Positions 35,924 to 48,290 of a stretch of 48,325 nucleotides of DNA are shown here, one piece after another. A program made the translations under genes and the position numbers. The notes under the pieces are model-generated. The model was given only the letters and a program-made list of their open reading frames with translations. It did not search any database and had not been told where the DNA came from. Each line of letters begins with the position of its first letter. The stretch's first letter is position 1. Source of the stretch: Nephromyces sp. MM_2019 (Eukaryota > Apicomplexa > Aconoidasida > Nephromycida); the NCBI GenBank assembly GCA_015657535.1, contig JADHZB010000414.1, forward strand, positions 5,228 through 53,552. The letters are read 5' to 3'.

Positions 35924-37675
35924 TTAAGCTTGTTCAGCTACTTTTGATTTCTTTTTCTTCTTCTTAATTGGAGCCTCCTCAGTAGTAGTGGCCTCTGTTG
36001 TAGAGGGTGCTTCTTCTGTTTTCGTGTGCTTTCGCTTCTTGGTGGGTTTGGTTTCAGGGGTTTCAGTGCTGTCTTCTAGCAAAATGTTATCTGTAGTTTT
36101 CTCACTTTCCTGCATATTTTTGTCGTGTGTGAAAAATTGGATTGACGGTTAGAGATACTGTTTAACTATGTTTTCTAAAAACTATGTACAATCAAAAATA
36201 ACCTAAAGATTTAACTTAAAGTATAAAAGTATATAGCAGATGTATATGGATGTGCTAAAGATATAGCGATAGCTTTTAATAATTGGAATTTCTGGAATAC
36301 ATACCTTCTTCTTCTTCTTCTTCTTCTTAGCTCCATCCTCTGGTGTAGGGTGTAATGAATCAACAAGTTGTTGGTATTCTTTTGCAGCAAGCCCCATTAC
36401 ATCAATGTTTTTCTGTGGCAAGACTTTATCTGTAAGAAATTTAAGCCTTTCAAAGACTTGATCCCTTAGGTGAGCACCAAAGATGTCAGATTGTAAATCA
36501 GTTGTAAAGTTATCAATACGAGCTGCCATTGAGCATTTGTTAGCTAGATAACGTGCGATCTTACCTTTGTTTTTTGCACTAGCCATGCCTATGTATTGAC
36601 TCTGAAACAAGAGTCCATATTTTGGAGTATTAGTTTTGGCTTTTAAGGCTCTGAATAATGCCTTTTCTGCTCCTAATATTTGAATGGTAGAGGCTGGATA
36701 TTTGGCTAAACTAACAAGAGAGCCAGCATGGCTAATAAGTCTAGCAGAGAGTACATCACCCAATAAACTTTGTAGATTGGGTGCTACCACCTTAAGCTTC
36801 GACTCTAAGTACTTTGATAATGATTCCCTTTGTGAAGTCAAATCAAAAACTTGTTGACTGAACCTTTCTATATTATCTAAGTCATATTCGACAATCTCTT
36901 GACCCATGGTAACCTTCATAGCATTTACGATTGATTGTGCAATTTCTTCATCCTTAGCTAGCGTAGTCAACTCCTGGAATTTGTCAGGAGTATATGATTC
37001 CCGCATACCAATAAATTGAACAAGTTGGCAGTATGTTTTGTTATCAGTTACAATCTTACCAAGTTCAGGGAAGTGCCAACCATACCATTCTCTAACCCTC
37101 ATGGCAAATTTATTGATATTCTTATCTAACGAGTCTATAAGTGCAATTGCTTGCATGATTGGCTTATCTTGTCTGTTTGGGTCAAACTGTATCTTTGTTC
37201 TTGAGAAGCTGTGACCTAGACCTACTTGAAATTTGCTGACATCAATGTTTGAAATTTTTTTTGCTACTTTCTGCATATGCTCTCTGGCAGCCCTCAACAG
37301 CTCATACGAGGTGAAGTTGAGGTCAATTAAGATACCTTCTTTGTTCAGGGCTTTAGCTAATTGTGTGTCTGATACACATAAATTATAAGGAGGGACTTTT
37401 GATTGCTTGGATGGAGGAGCTGGTAGGTGTGTGTTTAAGAAATGAATTAGTAGGGGTGTAGGTGTGCTATTGGCGATTGATTGCATATTTTCGAGGGCTT
37501 CTGCTGCATTCTTAAATGCCTGAAATGCCACAAACTGACATATTTTGGCAAAAGAATTACCATCTTGTAGTAGTGATTGAACTTTTATAGTTTCTTCACC
37601 TACTTTATCCCATTCTGCTACGGAGGATAATATATACCCTGCAGCAGATTCGGTGAGGATGTACAGGACCGTCAT
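35924..37675 (-). CDS. NOP56: Nucleolar protein NOP56, box C/D snoRNP core
   Basis: Core protein of box C/D small nucleolar RNPs that guide rRNA 2'-O-methylation. Two exons (37675-36305 and 36109-35924, intron 195 nt) give 518 aa, typical for NOP56. The N-terminal domain begins VLYILTESAAGYIL. The central coiled coil and Nop domain include LGAEKALFRALK near residues 330-345 and KYGLLFQSQYIG followed by ARYLANKCSMAARID, the NOP56-type wording. The C-terminal tail is Lys-rich with acidic Thr/Glu stretches; a Lys repeat lies on each side of the intron. The start is the ATG at 37675; the frame upstream to 37705 opens only with TTG. Confidence in NOP56 over NOP58 comes from the FKNAAEALENM and HLPAP context. 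Confidence 0.96.
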
Positions 37676-39456
37676 ATCGGTTGATGTTCTAGGGTATTCT
37701 CCCAAGAAACTCGGCTTAGAAAAATTAAGGGGATGATTAGAGGTGAAATTAAATCATATAGTTAACACAATAAGTTATGAAGAAAACCAACTATAGACCA
37801 TATTGTTTTAATAAAGCTATTGTATGAATATGTATTATTGGGGGGAGAAGTGATATGCTAGAGCTTTATAAGATGAGTTTTCGTAGAATAATAAAGTAAA
37901 AACATCAAATCAAATTTAGATATAGTACTTGTAATTACTATATGATACTTCACATGTAATACTTATACACTCATTTGGTCATTGATATATAAAGATAATA
38001 ATTATTACTAGTTCTTCTCTTGTGTGTAAGATTTAGAGAGGTATAAACGAAGATGAAATGACGACTTGACATATATCTTATACTTGCAAAAGTTGTGTGT
38101 GAAGGTAGCTACTAGTAAAGTAAGTATACTGTGATTATAAATAGTAACTAAAGATCTTAGTAGAATTTATGTTAGAGTAATTGTCAACAGTTTTGTGTTA
38201 ACATGCATAATCAAGCAAGATGTTTGCTACTATCACGTTGGTTTAATGATTCCAGGATGAGTGTGGAATTGAATAAAATAAAATTGTAAACAATTTTAGT
38301 TTCACCTAAACAAGCTTTTTCCATTATTATTAACAATACGGATGATAAATGTTTGTTTACCTAATGTCATTTATACAATGAAACGTTCTTGATTAGCTTT
38401 CTTATTAATACAAGCAGTCATTTGCTCAATTTTTAGAACCCTGCTTTGGTATTATATAAAAGCTCATACTTGCATTTTCATGTTAATAAGATTCAATTTC
38501 AACCTAATCTAAGTCATAAAATAAAAATATATTTCAATGACCTTCTAGGAATAAAAGTCTTAATCAATTGCAAGATAAATTTGACATAATTGCTCATATT
38601 TTCCTTCTAAATTTATTTTAATTTAATAAAGAATTTTTAGCCAAGTGTAATCTCAAATAAAATTGTTTTATATCATTCAGAAACAAAGAAAACAAGTATT
38701 TTAGTTAAGTTTTGGAATCATGGGCTATGGCTTCTAAATAAAATTAAAGAAGTATAAAGTTATTTAATTTTAACAATTGTGAGGTATTGCTGCAAGATTG
38801 AAATCGTATTTTCATCTTATTTGAAACAATAAGGAAGTTAGAATAAATAATTTTGTATCCAAGGTTCTAAAAAAAATTATTTCAAGCGAAATTAAAGAGT
38901 TTAATATATACATAATATTAACAGCTAAATTAAAAGGTTTCCATCTGCCCGTACAGGTCTGCATCCTTTTGTAAAAGGCTAAGTAGAAAAATATTTCTTC
39001 TATCTAATAACTGATAAAATCTAAAATTGTTCCAATTTGACTTAGTCAAACTATTAATTATAATGATTTTGAATGATTTTTATCAAATCAAAAAGTAATC
39101 CTATTGGCTAGTTTTGAGAACTTAGTGTTTTTTGATGTTGGATTAATTTTATTATGGTGAATTTGGGAATTGATGCTTTTTTATCCGTGTATGCCTTATT
39201 GGAAAACTTAAAGTCCTTAAAGCTTAGAAAAATTCAGGATTTTAGGTCCTCATTAGTGTTGAGTGTATAGAGTGGACTTTCATAAAAAGAGTGTGATTAT
39301 TTCTAATGCTAATGATAACAAATCTTAAACTCTAAAAGTTTTATGCCCTAAGGATTATTCGATCTTTTTTACCTTATAAAATAATTTGAGAGGTTATAAT
39401 ACAATATGGAACTCTTTGTTTTAATGGAGTATAGATTTTTATAATTTAGACCTGGG
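37676..39456. other. Intergenic region between NOP56 and ClpR, nothing recognised
   Basis: About 1.8 kb of AT-rich sequence upstream of NOP56 and downstream of ClpR. A small GC-richer patch at about 38943-38975 was examined for tRNA or snoRNA features; none were found. Confidence 0.55.
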
Positions 39457-40302
39457 TTAATTGTGGACTAAATTTATTTTAGTCTCATAGTTTGATTTTG
39501 GTGATGCGTCCGGTTCGGGATAAGAGTCTTTCGGAGTTCTAGAGCTAGGTGAAAATAATTGGTAATCACTGGTTGAGCGTGGTGCTGAACTAGTTAAGTT
39601 TCGACTAGTTAATACGTTATCAATTAAACCATATTTTAAAGCTTCTTGTGCGGTTAAGTATTTGTTTCTATCGATATCTTTTAGGACCGTTTGTTTTGAT
39701 TTACCACTAGAATTTGATAGGAGTTCAACAATTTCATTTCGCATGTATAATTTCTCCTTGGCAGCCAGTGCAATATCTGAAGCTTGGCTAACAGGTAGTG
39801 CTCCCGAGGCCTGTTTAAGCAATATAGTCGAATTAGGTAAAGCTGATCGGAGGTTCTTATCTCCACAAGCTAATATCACAGCAGCCATCCCAAAAGCTTG
39901 CCCAATACATACAGTTTGAATTGGTGATATAACATAATTCATTACATCTATTAGGGCCAGTGTGTCGGTTTCAAATGCTATAGATTCACCATTCAAGTTT
40001 TCAGAACCCATGGAGTTAATGTATAAAGTGATTGGCTTTGTAGAGGATTCAAAATCCAGATAAAGCAATTGTGCTATTATAAGTTCTGAAATTTTTGATG
40101 TTATGGGAGTACCTACATAAATAATTCTCTCTGACAATAATAATGAGGGTAGATCGGGTGGTGGTCCTATCGGAACACCATCATATGATCTGTGAGCATG
40201 CTGAATTGAGCATCTCCGATGTCGATGTCGATGATGAAATGAATCAGAAGAATAAAGTTGTGTGAAAATCAATAAGATTAGATATCGTAACCACAAAGAC
40301 AT
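39457..40302 (-). CDS. ClpR-type inactive ClpP paralogue, probably apicoplast
   Basis: ClpP fold subunit that mixes with active ClpP in plastid-type Clp protease rings. Single exon, 281 aa, starting at the ATG at 40302 (an upstream TTG at 40323 is not a start). Residues 1-18 form a hydrophobic signal peptide (MSLWLRYLILLIFTQL), followed by a His/Arg-rich stretch (HHRHRHRR), the two-part leader of apicoplast proteins. The ClpP body includes SERIIYVGTPITS, PITLYINSMGS and GQAFGMAA. The catalytic Ser is Gly138 and the catalytic His is Lys163, while Asp228 in YGLID remains, so it should not cleave peptides. The C-terminus is Ser/Pro-rich. The plastid location is inferred from the leader and the family. 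Confidence 0.92.
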   Translation of the reverse strand: MSLWLRYLILLIFTQLYSSDSFHHRHRHRRCSIQHAHRSYDGVPIGPPPDLPSLLLSERIIYVGTPITSKISELIIAQLLYLDFESSTKPITLYINSMGSENLNGESIAFETDTLALIDVMNYVISPIQTVCIGQAFGMAAVILACGDKNLRSALPNSTILLKQASGALPVSQASDIALAAKEKLYMRNEIVELLSNSSGKSKQTVLKDIDRNKYLTAQEALKYGLIDNVLTSRNLTSSAPRSTSDYQLFSPSSRTPKDSYPEPDASPKSNYETKINLVHN

Positions 40303-41565
40303 ATTATAAGGTAAATTAATCAATACATAATCGATTGAGCTTCCTTGAAACTCTTTTATCGGAAGTTGGTTTACCTAATTGAGAGTGGACTTTAATCAAT
40401 ATAGTATTTCATGAGATAAATCTAATATAGATTTCACAAGTTTCTTTAAAAAGTTTCCAGTTATGAATTTCATTATACTTAATTTCCTTTGCTGATTCAA
40501 TTAAGTCACATTCCTAGGATACTAATTTATTTTTTTCTTACTAGTATTTTCAAAATTAACAATAAAATAGCCTAACGATTATATTGTATGTCCATGATAA
40601 ATATAACTTGAACGTTTCTCAATTAAACTAATGATTTAAATTTGATTAGCAGACTCTAATTGAAAACAAGTTTTCTCAATATTAAAGTTTATCAAGTTTT
40701 TACATTTAGGAACTTACTCTAAAAATATACCAAATTTTCATTTTCATTTAATACTAGTTTGTATTTGAATCTGCATCTCTCTATTGTAAGCATAAAAGCT
40801 AATTTAAAACTATATTTTGCAGCTTTTTAAGAAATGAATTAATCGCTCTTATTAGTTCAATTTAGGCATTTTCATAGTCGAAATACCTATATCCTTATAG
40901 CTAAGAATTTCTATCTTTCGAAAGTGCTTAGGTTCTTGCAGTAAAAGCAACCTTGCTTTAAGGGATTTCAAAGGTATTAGCAATCATTTGAGGTTTGATA
41001 AATATGATAAAAACGTATCGAGTATATTCAAAACTAGGTGATTTGTAAAATCTTAGAAAGGTTATAAATAATACTATTTGTGTTAGTTTAATTTAATACC
41101 AAGGTTAATCAAATTTATAGGTTAAAATAAAAAAAATAATTCAATTATATTGTTGTTAGGTTTTAAATAATGGCTTATATGATACAGAATGAACCCGAAA
41201 GTATTGTTGATTAGTAATAATTTAGATCCAAAAGTTGAATGTTTTTTAGTTCTATTCTATTCTCTATACTTGAAATGAGAAAAGCATATCGTTTTTAGTT
41301 TCTTAATGATTAAGAGGTAATAAAATTATATCTACAGTTTTACAAATTTGTAATTTGGAAGTTAACTAATGCATTATAAAGAAAAGAATATAGCCCAGTA
41401 ATAAATCACTCCCAGACCATGTTCTTATAAAGGCGGATTATAAACGTAAAATGAATGAATTAAACATTGTAAATTATTTGTATAAATTTCCTGGTAATTA
41501 ATTGTCATAAGTTAGGATTAATTTAATCTTCCAAAGGTCTTGATTTAGAATTATGTTTCATCGAA
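40303..41565. other. Intergenic region between ClpR and CABLES-type gene, nothing recognised
   Basis: About 1.3 kb, AT-rich; contains the ClpR promoter side. No open frames with splice signals were found. Confidence 0.55.
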
Positions 41566-44329
41566 TTATATGGGCATTTGACTTGAATGGAAAGTTTGCT
41601 CTGTCATACCGAATACATCCTCAAAGTTTAGATCCTATAATAATATGTAAATGTGTCGAGGATTCAAATTACCAAGTATTGTAATAGTATAAAAAATTTA
41701 CCTTATTTTCCAGGTATTGTCTTATGTGTGGCATAATATCAGAATATTCAAGTTTTAAAGAAAAATCAAGTAATATAAATACCTAAGGAGTGTGAAGTTT
41801 TCAAATTTATTGAATTCAATTTATTTATTATATATATACATAGGTAATATCAATTGATTTTAAGATATAGATATGATAAAGTATATTCAGGAAAAGAATA
41901 AATTACACAATAAGAAGGGAGACAGATAATATAATGTAAGTCTAAGATATATAAATAATTGAATTTTTACTTCAAATTCAACACGAAAGATATCTGCCGC
42001 AGTTAGATTTTCCCTTCGATCAAAACGTGGTATAAATGATAATAATTCTGTAGGCATCTCTTCAAACAATAGTTGGTTGAATTTATAAGATAATATAAAA
42101 CAAGCAATAGCATATAGTTTCCTATTTGTTTTGGTAACCACTTTTTTCATTACGAGCCTGATATGAAATTAATTAGATAGTAAGCATGATATCAACTTAT
42201 AAAAAAATAGTTAATTAATATGATATATAATATAAGTATTATAAAATTTGATTTTGTATAAATTGTCAAAAATCATAAAGAAAAAAAAAAAAATCAAAGC
42301 TACAAATATAGAAAACATTATATTTACCTCTCAAAGTAAACCCATCCTGAAGCAACAGTAGGTAATTTTATAAATTTGAAGTGATCCAATAAACTAAACA
42401 AATCTGCTTTCAAATTCCTATATATAAAAAATAATGTATTAGGATTTAGTATCACCCTATACCCATTTAGAGGTCATAAAGAAAAGGACTAAGTATGATC
42501 AATGCAATGGAAATATAATTCTAATATGTATATAAGTTTCATACACTGTAGGGATATTTCTAACATGTATATGATTTGTCTTAGAGTGAAAATATAACTC
42601 AGAAAAGTTTTTAAAATTATCTTAAGATTGGGAATTGTTCAAATGTGTAATATATAATAAGTGTGATTATGTATAATATAAAATAATAAATATAAAATTT
42701 ACCTAATTTTAGAAAGTGTCATCGTTTCAGGAAGCCAAGGATTTTGCTATAAATGATATATGTGTAATATAAATATATAAAATTAATAATAGAAATAATA
42801 ATAATGAATTCGAATACAAATTTTATACACACTAAAAATAAAGCAGATATAAAATTCAAGAGTAATATAATTTTGTATTCATGTGTTGAATCAAGGGTAA
42901 ATGTATGTGCCTATAAAATTGTATGTATACTAGAATGTGTAAGATTGAGTGGATGAGAGTACCTTTAAGTATATATAATTAGATTTGTGGGTGCATATAT
43001 ATTTAAGGATTGTGTGTATATATAATCGAGTGTATTAGGTGGCTTATATATATATATATATATATAAATAGGTATGTAGGTAATTGTCTGTATATAATTA
43101 GCTTATAATTGTGTGTATGTTTAGGTATTTGTATGTATACAAATATTTGTTTGGCTATGTTTGTGGGGTCACCTCATGTGCTATACAATTGTATTAAAAG
43201 TATGTAATATACTTATCATAGTGTTATATATAAGCACTTACTAATCGAAAGAGTTCATTAATTTCATCCTTCAATTTTTTACTCTTAACATATGGGATAA
43301 TGGATAAGCTATAATTATTCATTGTCATAACAGTTTGATGTTTTCCTTGTTTAAAGCGTGGATTGTTAAATACATAAGCATTATATCTGTAATAAAATAT
43401 ATATATATATATATATATTAATGTACATACGCAAAAATATATATGTGTTTGTATGTACATTAATTAATTTCAAAAACTTTCATTTTTAATAGTATGTGTG
43501 TAATTAATTACTCATATTTGCTGGGGACAAGAAGTTGTGCATAAGAAACGCTTTGCCCTTTCTTGGGGTGATCATTTTTCTTTTTAGATTGTGGGGCAGA
43601 TAAAATGTGTGTAGATTTGTCTGTTATATTAGAGGCTAAATCAAGGAAGCTACGGAGTGTATTGACAATAATAGATGATGATTGTGTTTTTTTAGGTGTA
43701 TTTGATTCTTCTGTACTCTTACTCCTTGTATTAAACATTGGTTTGGTATGATTACTCGAATGTGTGTTTGTTTTCTCAAGGCTATCTGATGTGTGAACTA
43801 TCTGGCTCATAGATTTATAGGGGAAATAGGATACCTTAATAGGTATATCAGTATTTTCAGAGAGTGATAATGAGGGCATTAATGATGTTTCTTCATTGTG
43901 TGTAGGAACATCATGTGTGTGATTATAGGGTGAAAGTTGTGTAGGAGAATTTGAGCTTGAACGATAAGGTGAAGATGTGTATAATGGGTGTGTAGGTGGG
44001 TTGAGATGTGTAGATGATGGATATGTAGGGCGTGGACCAAATGAGAGTAGAAATTTTGTACTCTCATCTATTGGAAATGGTTGATCCTTCATATCCTTAC
44101 ATTCTATAATGTGTGTGTCTTCATCATTACTATTAAATCTTTGCTCATTTTCTATTGGTAGAGGATGTTCGGGTGTTTCCTCCTTAGTTATACTCACAGA
44201 AGGGTATAAAATGGGTAGGCTGAAAAAAAATATATATATATATATATATATTTGTATTAGATTGGAAATAAAAATATAAGATGTATATTGTTATTATACT
44301 CACAAGTTTTTAAATTTGTATATATCCAT
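41566..44329 (-). CDS. CABLES-type cyclin-box protein
   Basis: Cyclin-like protein of the CABLES family; animal CABLES proteins link CDKs to kinases. Eight exons in phase (44329-44304, 44219-43512, 43386-43242, 42746-42703, 42417-42328, 42157-41971, 41782-41702, 41634-41566) give 449 aa. The first 240 residues are Ser/Thr/Pro/His-rich and probably disordered, with many SP/TP sites. The conserved core starts with YVFNNPRFKQGKH and LSIIPYVKSKKLKDEINE, then MTLSKIR, LPTVASGWVYFE, TNRKLYAIACFILSYKFN, FRVEFEVFILLDFSLKLEY and IMPHIRQYL. The order and wording match the animal CABLES C-terminal cyclin box. An alternative first exon at 44509-44496 (ATG, same phase, GTAAGC donor) is possible. The CDK partner and function in this organism are not known. 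Confidence 0.88.
43048..43074. repeat. (TA)n microsatellite in CABLES intron
   Basis: Pure alternating TA within the 42747-43241 intron, which also carries TG-rich sequence on the plus strand. Confidence 0.9.
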
Positions 44330-46050
44330 GTCACACACACACACACATATGTAATTGATTTATAGATACTTAAAATCTCTCACACCTTTTATTTTATTAT
44401 ATTATATCAACTTTAATTATTATACACATTCTACATGCGCCCTAATCAATATATCACATAATTATATTTACGTACATATATATACGCTTGCTTACTTGTA
44501 AGGATTCATAAATACACATTTACATATATATATACATATAATAAATAATTACAATATATCTAACCTTTCCATCATTTGGGCTAAATCTGATTATATATCT
44601 GATAAGGCAGGTATATATACTCTAAGCCCATGTATATGAAATGGATGATATAAAATAAACATATTGGTGTGTAATACTTAAAAATTTCAATATTTCAAAT
44701 GTGTATGGGTGTAGAGTATATTAAGATATGTGTGTAGAGAGCAATGTGTGTGTATTAGAAAAGATTGGTGTGTAGTCCTTTAGCTTATTGTGTGTGCTGG
44801 TTTATTGATTTAGGTGTTGGTGTGTGTAAGTTTATGTGTGTATATGTATGGGTGCTATTTAAATGAAGTTAAGTATCTCAAATTGATAGCAAAAATATTA
44901 TAATATGCTGGATGATAAGATTTTGTGACTTGTTTATTAAAAGATAAGTATTCGTGTAGACTTATGGGGTGGTGTGTGTGTGTGTGTGTGTTTGAAAAAG
45001 TTTGTGTTTAAATGTGTCGGAGTATGTGTGCTTAAATATATAAATATGTGTGTAATTAGATAGTTGAGTTTAGGCGTGTGTTTAAATGTGTGTATGTGTA
45101 ACGAAAGATGTATTTAAATGATAAAAAAGTGTCTATAAGTTTACTAAATTGTGTCTAAATTCACTTTTGTGAAATTGTAGTGTGTGTAAGTTGATTTAAT
45201 CAACATATACAACAATGTAATAATGTGTGTAATAAAGTGTGTGTAATAATATGTGTGGTAAGGTGTGCAGTGGTTTGTGTGTTAACGTTTATAAAATATT
45301 GTAATTTTAACTTTATAGTAATGTGTATAATTAATTTGATATGTAGTTGTATGTCTGATTAATCAAATGTGTAGTAATATATATAATAATGTGTATAATA
45401 ATGTGTATAATAATGTGTATAATGAATGACACAGGTGATAATATGTGTAAATGGGAGTTGTGATGGTATCTGTAGTATGTGTCCACTAGTGGTGTGTAAA
45501 TTTCCTAATTTTCAAGTTTAAAAAAAAATGAATACGTTTGTATCTGTGTATACATTTAACATATAAGAGGTAGCTACAAATACTGAGACATAATTGTGTG
45601 TGTAAGTAAGTTATCAATATTTATTATATATATATATATATATATGTGTGTGTAGGTATGTCTATATATATGTGTGTTGTGTGTGGTAATGCTACTTAAT
45701 TTTTTGCATATTTATGTGTATGTATGCGTATGTGTGTTTATATATTTTTTACATATACATTTGTGTGCGTGTGTGTAGTGGTGGGAATAAATCACTAAGT
45801 AAGTCGACTTTAATGTGTGTAAGAATTATGTGTTTACATTTAAAGAATTGTAGGTATTTGTGTGTGTGTGTGTGCGTGAGTTTAAGATAAAAATATCTGA
45901 TTTTTAAAGCAGTGTGTCTATGTGTGTGTGTGTACATGTGTGTGTGTATGCGTGTGTGTGTGTGTGTGTGTGTGTGCATGTGTGTGTGCATTTGTGTGTA
46001 GCGTAATAGTTGTATAGGCTTTTCTAGGTGCGTGTAGATAATAGAAATTT
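44330..46050. other. TG-rich upstream region of the CABLES-type gene
   Basis: The plus strand is dominated by TGTGTG, TGTGTA and TA runs, e.g. a (TG)n run near 44976-44991, (TA)n at about 45625-45645, and TG runs at 45860-45873 and 45950-45976. No convincing coding exon was found. A 19-codon open stretch on the minus strand at about 44574-44630 between AG and GT is noted but unsupported. Confidence 0.7.
45384..45424. repeat. Short tandem repeat, 12-nt unit
   Basis: The unit taatgtgtataa repeats three to four times in tandem within the TG-rich block. Confidence 0.85.
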
Positions 46051-47379
46051 TGAGTATCTTGGGTTATTAAAGCATTTTCCTATTAATTGTCTATACACAC
46101 ACGCAAACATTTTTTTAGCCTATGCGTCTACACACACACAACTGTTAGACTTCAACACCCAATACACAGGCTATCATATATACAAACCAATTTAACCTAC
46201 TCATAAATCTTCACACAGACCTACTTATATAGTGTCAAAACCCAAGATACATATGCCCACACTTTATCACATACAAATGTATATTTATCCATTAAAACAC
46301 GTTGACACGTATATAGTATATGCCTTTGTTTACACACATCTATATACATTTAAAACACGCACAATTCTCACAATCACACAAAGTAGCTCACATAAACACA
46401 CAAGTGTTTACACACACATTTTCACACTCATTTCCACAAAAGTTCCCACATAATTTTACACACATTTTCGAGTAAATATTAACATAGATTTTTATACACA
46501 TTTTTAAAACACATTTTAACACACACTTAATCAAACATATACACACATATTCATTTTCTATTAACCACAAACACATAGTTTGTAAGCTCAAGTCAATAAA
46601 TGTACATATACCAATACATAAACACACACACGCAAACACATACACACACAAAATCGTCTAATTTTAATTAAACTAACAAAGTTATATATAAATTTCGAAT
46701 ATTTCTAATTGGGAAATATTTTAAGAATTAAAAGCAACTAGAAAATATATGAAAAAATTCTGATAATTTACCTTTGAAATTTAGTTTATATTATACACAC
46801 ATACACACACATATATATATACACAAACACACACATATATATACACACATACACACATATATATACACACATACAAACATAAATACACATCGCATACACA
46901 TAAATACATACTTTCACTCACAATTCGGCTAATAATTTATACTCAGACTCAATAATTAACACAATATATATATATATATATATACTACATAATTTACACA
47001 CACATGTACACATAAAGCATAGTTTAGTCTAATATAAAATTTAGCTGTATATTCATATACCACATATAAATATAGCTCATGTGTAATATTTAACTTTGCT
47101 AATGTATAATTCTTAACTTTGATACTACAATTGTACTTTAGATTTACACACACAAATCCATGTGACTTTGAATACCTACACATTTATCCTACACGCACAC
47201 ATACACGCACACACATTTTTATATATAAATAAATATATGTATATATATATATATATACTAGAAATTACACACACACAATACATACCTATGATAACCTAAT
47301 TTTATATTTTTAATACTATAATATCAAATAAAATAATATAGATTTCCTTTGATTTAAATCATATATACACATCAAATCA

Positions 47380-47525
47380 CACACTCACAAATTTACACAC
47401 TCACAAATTTACACACACACAAATTTACACACACAAATTTATACACATACAAATTTATACACACACAAATTTATATAAACAAAAATTTATATACATGCAA
47501 TTTTATACACACACAAAATTATACG
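47380..47525. repeat. CA-rich minisatellite, unit about 16-18 nt
   Basis: The phrase acacacacaaattta recurs about eight times with small changes in the CA-run length, ending with degenerate copies containing atata. Confidence 0.9.
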
Positions 47526-47568
47526 CACATTCTCAATTTCATTACTGATTGCGTGTAACTCCATTCAG

Positions 47569-47651
47569 TCTGAGAATATATATAAATTATATGGAAAATT
47601 TAGTGGGTGTGTATAATTTTAAAAAATGCAAGTCCAATGAAATGATTGCGG
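47569..47651 (+). CDS. Possible exon of an unseen plus-strand gene
   Basis: Between an acceptor (ccattcag) and a donor (GTAAAT) the plus strand is open for about 28 codons, including NYMENLVGVYNFKKCK, and is not low-complexity, unlike its surroundings. No family match is recognised and no partner exon was found, so this is only a candidate. Confidence 0.25.
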
Positions 47652-47688
47652 AGGTAAATTTGGTTAATTTTATTAAGTGCCACTCTCT

Positions 47689-47689
<1 letters not shown>

Positions 47690-47721
<32 letters not shown>

Positions 47722-47722
47722 A
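47690..47722. repeat. (TA)n followed by (TG)n microsatellite
   Basis: Alternating TA for about 20 bases, then a short TG run, just downstream of the candidate exon. Confidence 0.9.
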
Positions 47723-48289
47723 TATAAAAGTTGAAATGGCACATATTGATCATGTGTGTGTAAATTCTAAACCATATACAATTACTTACATTTTGCTTTA
47801 AAATTTTTCCATGGGAATTTTGGGATATAATTATGTATATATATGCAGAATTAAATATACACACAGCCTCAAACACATACACACACACTCATAGACTCAT
47901 GTACACACATTAGTTCTCACCTATTTTCAAATACCACATATATTCATTCATACACAAAGTCATACCCACCCCACCCAGTCATACACCTAAAAAACACACT
48001 CATTAAAAATTACACACAAGCTCACTCAATGACACTTCGACACATACCCACTCATACACACTCCCACCCCTGTCATACACTTTCACGAAAAAACAAATCA
48101 ACACCAAATATCACACAAGTATCCACTATTGCCATATAATCACACACACTCATATATAAACTCTAATCTACACTCACACACCCAACCAACACATATAAAT
48201 ACATACAACCAATCCTATATTCACTCACCCTATCCTACACACATACACCCACCCACCCTATCCTACATACAAACACAAACACATATCCT

Positions 48290-48290
48290 A

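Noticed and set aside
37676..37705. Ten extra N-terminal residues for NOP56.
   Set aside because: They require a TTG start; the ATG at 37675 matches the usual NOP56 beginning.
38943..38975. GC-richer patch with a short hairpin (CCTTTT..AAAAGG).
   Set aside because: The stem is only six pairs, and no tRNA, snoRNA or snRNA signature accompanies it.
45749..46651. Several low-complexity open frames (His/Thr or Cys/Val-rich).
   Set aside because: They translate CA/TG microsatellites and carry no domain or splice structure.
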